A DNA stretch of 58,815 nt. Source: Treponema sp. (lineage in GTDB: Bacteria > Spirochaetota > Spirochaetia > Treponematales > Breznakiellaceae). The DNA is taken from contig JAIRYV010000015.1 of assembly GCA_031267685.1 (NCBI GenBank), positions 1 through 58,815 on the forward strand, read 5' to 3'. The notes under the pieces were generated by a model. It worked only from the letters and a program-made list of their open reading frames with translations. It ran no database searches and was not told the origin of the DNA. A program made the translations under genes and the position numbers. Shown one piece after another: positions 36,376 through 45,504 of this stretch (position 1 is its first letter; each line of letters opens with the position of its first letter).

Positions 36376-36595
36376 ATAAACAAACGCCTTACAAAAGGCA
36401 ACTATCGCGAGCCTGTTTCAATCGGCGGCGATGGTCAACGAGGTATCAATGGCGGGTAACCGCCTAGATATATGAGAGTCCTGCTCGTATGAGCGAGGTA
36501 CTCTCAACGCGGCGTATCCCGGAGGGGATGCTGGAGTACGCCGCGGATCCAGCCGACCGGCAAGCACCATCCCCAGCTTGTCGGTCGGCTTTTTT
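36376..36595 (+). ncRNA. candidate structured phage RNA, about 220 nt
   Basis: Between the promoter and a strong terminator there is no convincing gene but several stems. A small one is GCC/GGC near 36390. A long one at 36474-36505 has GAGAGT / ACTCTC outside and GCTC / GAGC inside. Another at 36509-36544 has GCGGCGTA / TACGCCGC. The terminator stem follows at once. The unit could be a free small RNA or a leader that controls the gene at 36610 by attenuation. Confidence 0.55.
36551..36595 (+). terminator. strong rho-independent terminator
   Basis: AGCCGACCGGCAAGC pairs with GCTTGTCGGTCGGCT around a ten-base loop, followed by TTTTT. It lies 15 bases before the next start codon. Confidence 0.85.
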
Positions 36596-36609
36596 CAAGG
36601 GGGAAAAAA

Positions 36610-37215
36610 ATGTTAAGAGTGTACGGAAATGCCGAAATGGGCTACTACTCCGGCAATGAGCATGGCCTAACAGTGGCCGGGAAAGATGGATGCCTGCATA
36701 ACTGGTCTGGGGGTGGCGTGTATACCAAGGAGCGTATACCCTCCGCCTGCGAGCAGGAGGCGTTGTACCGATCACAGGTCAGTAAGGCTGATCTGTATGA
36801 TCGGATAGTCGATCTCTATAGCGGCTTTGCCGGTCGCTATTGCATCGACGAGTTCCGCGCCGCTGTTGCTGACTTAAGGCAACACGACGGCTCTCTGGCC
36901 GCAACCCAATGGGCTCGGCTAGAGAGCATGGACGCAGAAATAGAGCACAACCATGCAGAATTCCAGGCTGGGCGAGCAGAAGAGTGGCTGAAAACAGAGA
37001 CGCTAGCCACGTATACCAGCAGATTTTGGTATTTCGTCCGCACCCGCAATTTTGCGGACGCATTATCCCGCCTATACAATGGCCGCGACCTCCAGTCTCT
37101 CTATGAGGACGGGGAAATAGAAGCCGTGTATGAGCATGACCGTGCCGAGAAATTGGCAATAGCGGCGCAGTATCGCGCCATGCTGGAGAAACCCGCGCAG
37201 GGAAATGTCGCTTAA
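36610..37215 (+). CDS. hypothetical phage protein (recombination region)
   Basis: 201 residues with AAGGGGG upstream. The N-terminal 50 residues have Gly-rich turns (GYYSGNEHGLTVAGKDG); the rest is helical (ADLYDRIVDLYSGFAGRYCIDE). No family recognised. It precedes the Bet/RecT gene by 47 bases and follows the structured leader. Confidence 0.6.
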   Translation: MLRVYGNAEMGYYSGNEHGLTVAGKDGCLHNWSGGGVYTKERIPSACEQEALYRSQVSKADLYDRIVDLYSGFAGRYCIDEFRAAVADLRQHDGSLAATQWARLESMDAEIEHNHAEFQAGRAEEWLKTETLATYTSRFWYFVRTRNFADALSRLYNGRDLQSLYEDGEIEAVYEHDRAEKLAIAAQYRAMLEKPAQGNVA

Positions 37216-37262
37216 AGCGACATAAAAAAACGCCACCAATAACGGCGGCTAAGGAGAAAAAA

Positions 37263-38204
37263 ATGAGTGATATAAAAAGTGACAACAATCAAGCCCTCAC
37301 GGTACAGAAATCGGTAACCGAAAGAGAACTGCTTGAATACCTGGATACCTTTAGCGGTACGAGCGCACTGCTCCCCACTGAGAAGATACAATTTTTGAAC
37401 ATAGCGAAGGCATACGGCCTGAACCCGTTTAAAAAAGAAATCTATGCTGTGGCTTACGGCGCAGGACAATACCGCAAATGCTCGATTATAACGGGGTACG
37501 AGGTGTACCTCAAACGGGCTGAGCATACCAGACTGCTTGACGGATGGGAAGCTAATTTTTCCGGCCATAACGAAGACATGGCCTGCCATATTACTATATG
37601 GCGAAGGGACTGGAGCCATCCCTTTTCTCATTCGGCCTACTATAGTGAGGCCGTACAATACAAAGACGGGAAACCCAACACCGTCTGGGCAAAAATGCCT
37701 AAAACAATGCTACGCAAGGTAGCAATCGGGCAGGCATTCCGTCTGTGCTTCCCAGAAGAAATGGGGGGTATGCCTTACATCGGGGAAGAGATCGGCGTAG
37801 AAGCGGAACGCAACATAACCGATCCGCCGCATCGGAGTACCGAGGAGAATAGGGAGACACTGTTAAAAAATATCTATTCCGCGGAGGATCGGAAAAAAAT
37901 CCTTGAAAGCATCAAGGCTATGCTTGAGGCCAAGAACCCTGATGTCCTGCCGTACTTTGACGAGTATGAGATACGTCGATGGGGAGACCAGGTAAGAGAA
38001 ATCCCCAAATTCAATCTGGAAAAACTCGAAGAAGTCCGGCAGAAGGTCTATGCTCGGCTAGAGAAGCTCAAGGCCGAGTATAAGCCAGTCCCCTTTGACG
38101 ACTTTGACGACCATGCCAGCAAGAACGAACTTGCCGCAAAAGAAGCGACAGAATCGGAGGCAACCGCGTATGTCCCGGACGCGGTTGCGGAGATAGTCTT
38201 CTAA
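37263..38204 (+). CDS. bet: phage single-strand annealing protein, Bet/RecT type
   Basis: The 313-residue protein has the RecT/Bet core: LLPTEKIQFLNIAKAYGLNPFKKEIY near residue 40, SIITGYEVYLKRAEHTRLLDGW and VWAKMPKTMLRKVAIGQAFRLCFPEEMGGMPY near residue 150. The C-terminal 140 residues are charged and acidic at the end. It anneals single strands in phage recombination and replication. An AAGGAG site precedes the start. No exonuclease partner gene is obvious beside it. Confidence 0.9.
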   Translation: MSDIKSDNNQALTVQKSVTERELLEYLDTFSGTSALLPTEKIQFLNIAKAYGLNPFKKEIYAVAYGAGQYRKCSIITGYEVYLKRAEHTRLLDGWEANFSGHNEDMACHITIWRRDWSHPFSHSAYYSEAVQYKDGKPNTVWAKMPKTMLRKVAIGQAFRLCFPEEMGGMPYIGEEIGVEAERNITDPPHRSTEENRETLLKNIYSAEDRKKILESIKAMLEAKNPDVLPYFDEYEIRRWGDQVREIPKFNLEKLEEVRQKVYARLEKLKAEYKPVPFDDFDDHASKNELAAKEATESEATAYVPDAVAEIVF

Positions 38205-38440
38205 AAAAATAGCGCCCTGGCCGGGGCGTAACGCGCTTAAAAAAAGCTCTTGATAAGAGCGAGGTGGTATTGATGTATACATCAGGATTTACTTAGCCAA
38301 GCAAAGCCACGCCAGATCCGGAATCAAAACCGGAGGCAAATCTGGCACTCATAAAAAAAACACGACTTAACAGGACAAGTCGGCGCCGACTTGTCCTGTT
38401 TATATCCTTATTTTAAGGAGTTATTATGGCATTAAACAGG
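38205..38440. other. structured non-coding stretch with a 32-bp perfect palindrome
   Basis: The gap after bet holds an inverted repeat GCCAGAT / ATCTGGC (38311-38346) with an inner CCGG / CCGG stem, and a perfect 32-base palindrome at 38369-38400 (CAGGACAAGTCGGC and its complement with no spacer). No gene is seen. The palindrome may form a terminator or be a binding site. Confidence 0.7.
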
Positions 38441-38450
38441 AGGAAAAATA

Positions 38451-38909
38451 ATGTCGATACTGGATAACGTTAATTATAGGCAGCTTGAAGAGGCGCCTGA
38501 TTTTTATTCTCAGTTCCCTGTTGGGGAATGTCCTGCATATATTATTGCTGTGCAGGAAAAAGTTTCCAGAAATGGAAATAATATGTTACAAATTGTGTTT
38601 GAAAACGACAAACATGATCGTATCGCCTATTACCTTGTAGAGGGAGATTATTTTTTAAGTCGGCTTAAGGCGTTATACACCGCGTTTAAGATACCACTTG
38701 GAGAAAAAGATACCCGGAAATGGATTGGGAAACAAGGAATTGTAGTGACCAAATTAGACGAAAATTCATACGATGGTCGCAAACATGTGAAAGTCTCCCA
38801 CGTCCGTTCAATTAAGACTGAAAATCAGCCGAACAATCGGCGATATGAAGAATATACGGATGCAGACGATGACAGGGAATATAATAACCCTGACAAAATA
38901 CCGTTTTAG
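38451..38909 (+). CDS. single-strand DNA-binding-like phage protein
   Basis: The 152-residue protein has a beta-rich core (FPVGECPAYIIAVQEKVSRNGNNMLQIVFE, then YYLVEGDY and GIVVTKLDE), as in DUF669-type phage proteins with an OB-like fold. It ends with a very acidic tail and DKIPF, matching the SSB C-terminal tip that recruits partners. An AGGAGG site precedes it. It follows bet, the expected setting. Confidence 0.75.
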   Translation: MSILDNVNYRQLEEAPDFYSQFPVGECPAYIIAVQEKVSRNGNNMLQIVFENDKHDRIAYYLVEGDYFLSRLKALYTAFKIPLGEKDTRKWIGKQGIVVTKLDENSYDGRKHVKVSHVRSIKTENQPNNRRYEEYTDADDDREYNNPDKIPF

Positions 38910-38921
38910 GAGGGTTTTTTA

Positions 38922-39098
38922 ATGAAGAAAACCGGGATAAGGATAACGAAAAAACAAGTGAAAATCATTTACGTGATTTCCACGGCGGCCTTTTGGGGTC
39001 TGGCGTTTTGGGCTGACTGGAGAATAGGTCTCGCTTTTATTGCGCTTGGAATCTCAAATTTTTTTGATAATTTTTGCAAGAGAGGAAAAAATGACTGA
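38922..39098 (+). CDS. small membrane protein
   Basis: 58 residues starting at ATG after AGGAGGG. A basic start (MKKTGIRITKKQVK) is followed by two hydrophobic stretches (IIYVISTAAFWGLAFWA and IGLAFIALGISNFF). It overlaps the next gene by 8 bases. Function unknown; too short for usual tracks. Confidence 0.55.
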   Translation: MKKTGIRITKKQVKIIYVISTAAFWGLAFWADWRIGLAFIALGISNFFDNFCKRGKND

Positions 39099-40059
39099 CA
39101 CTGAAAAACGGGAATATCCGGCATATTACGCGGTCATACCGGCAGACGTGCGCTATGATAAGCGCTTATGTGCTAACGCAAAACTTCTTTATGGCGAAAT
39201 AACGGCACTATCTCACAAAGAAGGCTACTGCTGGGCAACAGATGGCTATTTTGCCTCATTATATGAGGTAGGGCGGAAAACGGTCAATCTTTGGGTACAA
39301 AATCTCAAAGAATGTGGGTATATATCCATAGAGCATATCTATGCAGAGGACAGCTCGAAGATTACCCAGAGGCGCATATCAATCAAAGGCACCCCCTGCC
39401 CGAAAAATGAGGCACCCCTGCCCGAAAAAAAAGGCACCCCCTGCCCGAAAAATCGGGCAGATAATATTACAAGATATAATAATATAAAGGATCTGAAAAA
39501 TAAATTTAAAAATAGTGGTGGTGAGTGTCATGATCAGACTGATCCGGGGCAGCGGATACCGACACAGACACCACCACCACTTTTGGAAATGATAAAAACC
39601 GAATCCGCTAGAAACGGCTTTTTCCTTGACCCCATTTTTGTAGAATCCATTGCCCAATCAGGGCTTGATCCATTGTGGATTTCTGGTGATAATACGTTTC
39701 TGAGATTTGTTGCGGAATACATCAGGGAAAACAAGAAATACCGCGATAAGCCGAAATCCGAGCTTAACCCGCTTTTTCGATCGCTTGTGGTCTCTGCAGA
39801 GAATTTACGGTCAGAATATCCCGCGTGGAAATCGCGTCAAGAAAAAAAGGGTGATGAAGAGAAGGCCGTTAAGGTTGTCTCTGAAAAGCCTAAGACCTGT
39901 CCGCATTGTGGAAGCCAGATGAACGGATCGCTTAAATGCACTCATTGTGGTGGGTTTTTTAAGTTTGATGATGGATCACTTGAATATAAATTCCATGCGT
40001 ATGAGCGGGTACCAAGTTTTCGGTCTTTGTTGGATCGGAAAAGGCAGTTATCTGTATAG
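39091..40059 (+). CDS. phage replisome organizer-like protein (HTH plus zinc ribbon)
   Basis: Starting at the ATG at 39091 (AGAGGA upstream) gives 322 residues. Residues 5-105 form a replication-initiator winged helix (YYAVIPADVRYDKRLCANAKLLYGEI, WATDGYFASLYEVGRKTVNLW). A low-complexity linker with near-identical GTPCPKN / APLPEKK units follows at 110-135. The middle is a DnaD-like helical domain, and CPHCGSQMNGSLKCTHCGG is a zinc ribbon near the end. It probably starts phage replication. Confidence 0.8.
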   Translation: MTDTEKREYPAYYAVIPADVRYDKRLCANAKLLYGEITALSHKEGYCWATDGYFASLYEVGRKTVNLWVQNLKECGYISIEHIYAEDSSKITQRRISIKGTPCPKNEAPLPEKKGTPCPKNRADNITRYNNIKDLKNKFKNSGGECHDQTDPGQRIPTQTPPPLLEMIKTESARNGFFLDPIFVESIAQSGLDPLWISGDNTFLRFVAEYIRENKKYRDKPKSELNPLFRSLVVSAENLRSEYPAWKSRQEKKGDEEKAVKVVSEKPKTCPHCGSQMNGSLKCTHCGGFFKFDDGSLEYKFHAYERVPSFRSLLDRKRQLSV

Positions 40060-40081
40060 ATGATCCGCAAAGAGTATTAAA

Positions 40082-40348
40082 ATGAGTAATTATGAAGAAG
40101 TTTTGTTAGAAAAACTGGAATTTAATGTGAGTAGTGTATCTGCTCGCTTTTCTCAAGTGCGTGATTATTTAGAGTATTTCTACGCATTAGAACCAAAAAA
40201 ATTGGATATGTCTCATATTCGGGATAATCTTACGGGCATTTTGGAAAATAGAAACAACATAGAGAACGCGTTATATTATGCGAATATGGCTTTAGCTTAT
40301 TTATACAAATTATACCCGGAATTAAATAGAGAGGAAATAGATGAGTAA
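40082..40348 (+). CDS. hypothetical phage protein
   Basis: 88 residues, helical, acidic, rich in Tyr and Leu (RDYLEYFYALEPKKLDMSH). It overlaps the next gene by 8 bases. No family recognised. Confidence 0.55.
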   Translation: MSNYEEVLLEKLEFNVSSVSARFSQVRDYLEYFYALEPKKLDMSHIRDNLTGILENRNNIENALYYANMALAYLYKLYPELNREEIDE

Positions 40349-40802
40349 TATAGAAATGATCGATATAAAAATGAGCGATATGGGTAAATTCCGGGAAGTG
40401 CTGTATGCGACAATGGAGAGCATGGGAATGAAACCTATTTCAGATGATTTTTGTTGTCGTATTTTAGCTTATTTATATGTTTATGGCGGCGGAAATGAGC
40501 AGGTTATCTTTAATGATAGACTCCGAACAGATATTTTTGAGGCGCAAAAAAGGCTGGGCCTGAATCACCCAGAGGGCGACAACATGCCTAACGTTGATTT
40601 ACTCCCTGTGTTAAAAGAGTATATAAAATCAATAACAGGTGGGAATGAATATAAGTTTTGGTTTGAAAACCGAGAATACGATACTCCTCCAGAGTGGGTA
40701 ATTGAATTTGAAAAAAGATATAAGATTAAACCGGCTTATCGAAGAAGGATCACCAATGACATACGGCTACGTCCGGGTAAGCACCGACAAGCAGCGCGTT
40801 GA
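40341..40802 (+). CDS. hypothetical phage protein
   Basis: 153 residues, GAGG ribosome-binding site. The first 110 residues are mixed helix; the last 15 are basic (RLRPGKHRQAAR), but this tail lies in the overlap with the resolvase gene (47 bases) and may be shaped by that frame. Function unknown. Confidence 0.55.
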   Translation: MSNIEMIDIKMSDMGKFREVLYATMESMGMKPISDDFCCRILAYLYVYGGGNEQVIFNDRLRTDIFEAQKRLGLNHPEGDNMPNVDLLPVLKEYIKSITGGNEYKFWFENREYDTPPEWVIEFEKRYKIKPAYRRRITNDIRLRPGKHRQAAR

Positions 40803-41355
40803 CAATCAAGAATTTGAAATACAGTCCTTTGCAAAAAAGAATAGCATTATTATTGATGTGTGGGTTAAAGAGACTGTTAGTGGCACAAAGACACCGGATA
40901 AAAGAAAACTGGGTGGCTTACTTAGTAAGGTAGAATCTGGAGATTTAATTATCTGTTCAGAACTTTCCCGGCTAGGCCGGAGTCTACTAATGATTATGTC
41001 TATCCTTAATCAGCTTATGGACAAAGGTGTGAAAGTGTGGACGATAAAAGATAATTACCGACTGGGCGACGATATTCAGTCAAAGGTGTTGGCTTTTGCT
41101 TTTGGTTTATCGGCAGAAATTGAACGCAATTTAATTTCTCAAAGAACAAAAGAGGCTTTAGCGCTTAGGCGCACGGAAGGTGTTATTTTAGGACGGCCTA
41201 TTGGCAGAAAATCTGCTCGTGTTAAATTGACTGGAAAGGAAAATGAAATACGGGAATTACGAAAGAACTATGTAAGTAAAATCAGAATTGCAGAAATTTT
41301 AAATGTTAATCGTATGACGGTTAGCCTGTTTATGAAAAATAACAATATCAAGTAA
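40756..41355 (+). CDS. serine recombinase (resolvase/invertase family)
   Basis: With the ATG at 40756 the protein has 199 residues, the normal resolvase size. The catalytic Ser is in TYGYVRVSTDKQRVDNQ, with LIICSELSRLGRS as the Arg motif and IERNLISQRTKEAL after it. A C-terminal helix-turn-helix follows (IRELRKNYVSKIRIAEILNVNRMTVS). It may invert a phage segment, for example a tail-fibre switch, or resolve multimers. It is a second recombinase in addition to the tyrosine integrase. Confidence 0.9.
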   Translation: MTYGYVRVSTDKQRVDNQEFEIQSFAKKNSIIIDVWVKETVSGTKTPDKRKLGGLLSKVESGDLIICSELSRLGRSLLMIMSILNQLMDKGVKVWTIKDNYRLGDDIQSKVLAFAFGLSAEIERNLISQRTKEALALRRTEGVILGRPIGRKSARVKLTGKENEIRELRKNYVSKIRIAEILNVNRMTVSLFMKNNNIK

Positions 41356-41409
41356 CAAACGGTATGAAAGAAAAATCCGTATTCCTTGTAAAACAAGAGG
41401 AGATCTGAA

Positions 41410-41766
41410 ATGGCTGGAAGAGGGTTTCAATTAAACCCGCAATATATCAACCGTAAGGGGCGCCCCAAAAAGGGCGCAACGTTGACGGATATTCTCAATA
41501 AGGAGCTAGGGGTAAAATCCGTAAGGCTTGAGTGCGACGGTAAAGATCAGCTAATTACAAAAAAAGAAGCGATAGCCCTCAAGATTATTGAGCTTGCTAT
41601 AAACGGCGACCTTCCGGCGATTAAGTATATCTTCGATCGTATAGACGGTATGCTTACACAGCATATAGGTATGGACGCCACGATAGTAGACACCACAGAA
41701 ACTGAGCTTAAAATCAAAGACGCGTTAAACGAAATTAGGGAGCGTAAAAAAGCTGAGAAAGAGTGA
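41410..41766 (+). CDS. terminase small subunit-like protein
   Basis: The 118-residue protein starts with GFQLNPQYINRKGRPKKG, the pattern of DUF5681-type proteins that precede large terminase genes, and has a helical body (AIALKIIELAINGDLPAIKYI). It overlaps the large subunit gene by 4 bases. It would recognise the packaging site. Confidence 0.7.
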   Translation: MAGRGFQLNPQYINRKGRPKKGATLTDILNKELGVKSVRLECDGKDQLITKKEAIALKIIELAINGDLPAIKYIFDRIDGMLTQHIGMDATIVDTTETELKIKDALNEIRERKKAEKE

Positions 41767-43067
41767 ATAAAGAAATACTCTATGACCTACTTGAGAGACC
41801 GGCTACTACGTTGGGGCATTTATTAGGACTCACTAAATTAACCGACTTACACAATAAGTGGATAACTGAGGCGTGGGACTCAGATAAGCCACAGGCGATG
41901 CTGGCCTTTCGAGGGAGCTATAAGACAACTGCCGTTGTTATTCTCGGCATTATTAGATACCTAATTCTATTTCCTAAGAAAAGAATACTCTTAATTAGGA
42001 AAACCCAGAAAGGGGACGCTTCCCCTACTCTACAAACAATATCAAGAATGTTAGAAATGGACGGCGTTAAGTGGTTTTACGAAGGTATAACAGGGCAAAG
42101 TGTATTTAAAATAATTAAAAATACGGCCACACAAGTCAGGCTTTCCACATTACCGCTATGGTACAAAGAGGCGTCCATAAGCGTGTATGGAATAAATGAT
42201 AGCATTACAGGCAATCACGGAGACGTTATTGTTACAGACGATATACTAAATATCCAAGATAGAGTCAGCGCCGCGGCTAGGCAGCAAACGCTAAATAGGT
42301 TTTATGAATTGCAAAACGTCATTGAAAATACAGGGGACGTAAAACTTATTTACAATGGTACACGGTGGCATAAAGATGACATCTGGCAAACAATTGAAAA
42401 TATCGGAGCGGAGTTCCACGAGTACCCAGCTAGTAAATACTGGGAACTCTTGTTCCCTAAAGAACAATTAGATATTAAGTATAGGTCAATGACGCCTGCC
42501 CTATACGCAATAAATTATGAACTCTCTTATGCTACGGACGATTCTTTATTATTCCAGAACCCGAATATGGACGGTAAAATGAATACCGAAGGCTGGCGAC
42601 AGGGAGAGTGGTGCTATATCCATATAGATGCGGCTTATGGAGGCAAAGATTTTAGCGCCCTAACTTTAGCGCAGGGCAATAACAGACTAGGCTTAATATG
42701 GCAGGAACATATTCAAAGGCATATTCCAGAAATAGTTAGACTTTATCGGCAATATAAATGTAGAGGAATTATATGTGAGACTAACGCCGATAAAGGATAT
42801 GTTGCTGAGGAACTAAAAAAATATAACTTGTCCGTTATTTCTTATTCAGAGAAAGAAAATAAACAGATAAAAATAGCTAACTATTTACTTAGATCATGGA
42901 ATAAGTTACACTGGTGTCCAGAGACTAGCCCAGAATATATGAGCCAGATTCTTGATTGGACAGATGACTCAAATGGACACGATGACGCGCCTGACAGCGC
43001 ATCAAGTTTACAAAGGTATCTGGATAATAGACGGGCGCCAGAAATGCCTAAAATGACAGAGGAATAA
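41763..43067 (+). CDS. terminase large subunit
   Basis: The 434-residue protein has an ATPase domain with the Walker A region LAFRGSYKTTAVV near residue 50 and Walker B GDVIVTDDILN near 150. NGTRWHKDDIW follows. The C-terminal nuclease domain has acidic sites in YIHIDAAYGGKDFSAL, IICETNADKGYV and DDAPDSASSL. It packages phage DNA into proheads. Codon use is clearly more AT-rich from here to the end of the prophage. Confidence 0.92.
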   Translation: MNKEILYDLLERPATTLGHLLGLTKLTDLHNKWITEAWDSDKPQAMLAFRGSYKTTAVVILGIIRYLILFPKKRILLIRKTQKGDASPTLQTISRMLEMDGVKWFYEGITGQSVFKIIKNTATQVRLSTLPLWYKEASISVYGINDSITGNHGDVIVTDDILNIQDRVSAAARQQTLNRFYELQNVIENTGDVKLIYNGTRWHKDDIWQTIENIGAEFHEYPASKYWELLFPKEQLDIKYRSMTPALYAINYELSYATDDSLLFQNPNMDGKMNTEGWRQGEWCYIHIDAAYGGKDFSALTLAQGNNRLGLIWQEHIQRHIPEIVRLYRQYKCRGIICETNADKGYVAEELKKYNLSVISYSEKENKQIKIANYLLRSWNKLHWCPETSPEYMSQILDWTDDSNGHDDAPDSASSLQRYLDNRRAPEMPKMTEE

Positions 43068-43069
43068 TT

Positions 43070-44461
43070 ATGTTTGAATTTCTTAAAAAGAATGAATTTA
43101 GAACACCTATTAAGTGGCCAGAAATGGTTACGCCGGATATTAGAACCGACGGTGGGCTTGCTACCGATGTAAATAGATTAAGAGGATTATTTGAAGGAAC
43201 AGACGGGTCTATCAATCTTTATTCCCCTATGTCTTATTCTCCGATAAATGTAGTAAAAGCACTAACCGGAACCCCAGAAATAAAAAGCGATGATCCGTCT
43301 ACTCAGCAATTACTCAACAAGTTGCATAAATCGTATATAACAGATGAAGCCCCTATTATTACTAGTGAGACTCTTATGTATGGCACGTCATGGCGCTTCG
43401 TTCAATACGTAGAAAACCGGGGCGCGTTCATTGAAAATATCCAAGACAACGAAATAATAGGAATTAAAGTTGACCCGATAACAAACGCAATAACAGATGT
43501 GTGGCTAGATAAAATTAGAAAATATAAATCAGGGGGAAATATACCTATAATTAAACAGAATAGGATACGTCGCCATATTACAAGAGATGCCATAGAAATA
43601 GAAATAGACGGAAAGAAAAATATAATAAATAATTTCTTCCATTTATTCCCTTTGCCCTTTGCACATGACGGTACTGGCGATAGTTATAGGGGCGTATCCG
43701 TATATTCCCGGATATATCGTAGTGCTAAAGTTGCCCATGATGTTATGCGTAACGCCGCAGAAATAGCCGCTGAGTATCAGCCGAAACTGGTACAGACAAT
43801 AGCAGATACAGGTGTTGACGCAGCGCTAAACTGGCTGTCGGCATATAATCAGGCTAGGGGCGCGCCTAAGAACGATTTAATAAACCCAGCACGCGCAAAG
43901 ATATTTTTCAATAGCCCAGAGGATAGCACTCAATTACTGAGCCTACCCTCAGACGCAATCGGTATGCACGAAAAACTATTAGCTAGATTAGATGAGCATA
44001 TAATTAGAGGTTCTGGAATTCCCCAGATATTCTGGGGAGATATCGGCCACAGTAACTATGCTGCTGCCGATATTGCCAGCGAGCTTGGCGTCAAATATAT
44101 TATGCAAGTGCAGCGGGAACAGACTAAGTGGTGGCAATGTCTAGTACAAGACTGGCTCCGGGTTGAGTCTTACACGTCTATGATTAGGGTAGTTCCGGAG
44201 AGTATAGAGATAGTGTGGCCGTCCTTCGATTTATTAGGGACTGAAGGCCGGAGTCGGGTATTAACGGCCTATGCTGGTGCTATTACTACTCTGGTCAATT
44301 CAGGGATAATGACAAAAAATATGCTCTATTATTTTCTAAAGGAGTTTTTCAAGGACGCGCCGGAAAATAATTCGGACGATTATCTTGAGAACATCATGGA
44401 CTGGGCAGGCCGTATCGCGCCGGTTATTTCTAGCGCTAATGCTGGGGACTCCATATTATGA
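43070..44461 (+). CDS. phage portal protein
   Basis: 463 residues immediately after the terminase gene. SLMYGTSWRFVQYVENRGAFI-like beta segments near residue 100, and SGIPQIFWGDIGHSNYAAADIASELG near residue 320, fit portal proteins, where the latter region binds near the tunnel. It forms the dodecameric entry for DNA. It overlaps the next gene by 4 bases. Confidence 0.85.
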   Translation: MFEFLKKNEFRTPIKWPEMVTPDIRTDGGLATDVNRLRGLFEGTDGSINLYSPMSYSPINVVKALTGTPEIKSDDPSTQQLLNKLHKSYITDEAPIITSETLMYGTSWRFVQYVENRGAFIENIQDNEIIGIKVDPITNAITDVWLDKIRKYKSGGNIPIIKQNRIRRHITRDAIEIEIDGKKNIINNFFHLFPLPFAHDGTGDSYRGVSVYSRIYRSAKVAHDVMRNAAEIAAEYQPKLVQTIADTGVDAALNWLSAYNQARGAPKNDLINPARAKIFFNSPEDSTQLLSLPSDAIGMHEKLLARLDEHIIRGSGIPQIFWGDIGHSNYAAADIASELGVKYIMQVQREQTKWWQCLVQDWLRVESYTSMIRVVPESIEIVWPSFDLLGTEGRSRVLTAYAGAITTLVNSGIMTKNMLYYFLKEFFKDAPENNSDDYLENIMDWAGRIAPVISSANAGDSIL

Positions 44462-45447
44462 CAAAGTATGAGAAAGAAATAGCGCTCCTAGCTAAGTACC
44501 AGATTAACTGTGATAACGAGGCCGCCCGGAAAATTAGGGCGATAACGGTACAGCACGTCAAGTCATTTATCAGCAACAACTATGCTCAGCAAGCGATAGA
44601 TAAGACACAGATGTATGAGGCTATATTAGAGGTAACACTTACAGGGATAGCCAAGAGTGATATTGAGACGAACCGGATAAATAAGAGATGGACACCAGAA
44701 AAGAGAGTAGAAAATGCTGAGAGGAACTGGGCTGATATTTTTGACTTGTGGAAACAAGAGAGACCGGCTTATATGGCTGACTTGTCCCATAAGGTATGGG
44801 AAAATGTAGAGACCATGCAAGATGCGATATTGGGAGTAGTTGAGGGGGCGTCCCAGCTGGGAATAGACCCCGTAGAAATAGGCAAAGAACTAGAGACATT
44901 TATAAAATACAAGGACGGGGGTCGCCGGGTAGTCGGGCGCTGGGGAAGGCTTGAATCAGGGTATAAAGAAGTAAATGGGGTATGGGTAAAAGATGAAGCT
45001 AAGATCAGGAAGGCTTGGAAGAAAGAATGGAAGAAAGAGACCGGTGGGGAAGGCGATTTTGAGAAATGGCTAGACGAAAATGCCAGAGACAAAAGAACTA
45101 TGCCGGGAAGCGGGAAGCTAAACCTAACACAAAACATGAAGGATTATTCGCGCCGGATAGGTAAGGCTGGCCTAGACTATCGGGCGATACGTCTAGAACG
45201 CACTGAGTCTACAGCTAGGATAGCAGAGACACAGAAGGATTGGGTAAGAGCGTGGGGTACTGGCAAGGTATTTTGGAAAACGGAGCCTGAGCGTGAGATA
45301 TGGCATTGCGCGTGTGAGAAACTAGGGAATAAGTGGTATGATGTAGATGCGATAGAGATAGCAGAGTTTCCGCCACACCCTAATTGCCGGTGCCGTCTGG
45401 TGCCTGAAATACCTGACTGGCGCAACGCCCCGACTACTGCTGACTAA
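44458..45447 (+). CDS. minor head protein (SPP1 gp7 / Mu F type)
   Basis: The 329-residue protein is helical, with RAIRLERTESTARIAETQKDW and the C-terminal EFPPHPNCRCRLVPEI. The HPNCRC motif is the hallmark of the phage head morphogenesis family. It helps organise the prohead near the portal. Confidence 0.88.
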   Translation: MTKYEKEIALLAKYQINCDNEAARKIRAITVQHVKSFISNNYAQQAIDKTQMYEAILEVTLTGIAKSDIETNRINKRWTPEKRVENAERNWADIFDLWKQERPAYMADLSHKVWENVETMQDAILGVVEGASQLGIDPVEIGKELETFIKYKDGGRRVVGRWGRLESGYKEVNGVWVKDEAKIRKAWKKEWKKETGGEGDFEKWLDENARDKRTMPGSGKLNLTQNMKDYSRRIGKAGLDYRAIRLERTESTARIAETQKDWVRAWGTGKVFWKTEPEREIWHCACEKLGNKWYDVDAIEIAEFPPHPNCRCRLVPEIPDWRNAPTTAD

Positions 45448-45504
45448 AAAGATGATATTTATCCACTTTACAAAAGAGTGGAACTGCTTATATATGGAGG
45501 TAAT

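Noticed and set aside
40702-40756. Upstream extension of the resolvase gene
   Set aside because: It lies inside the previous gene, lacks a ribosome-binding site and would precede the conserved TYGYVRVST start of the family.
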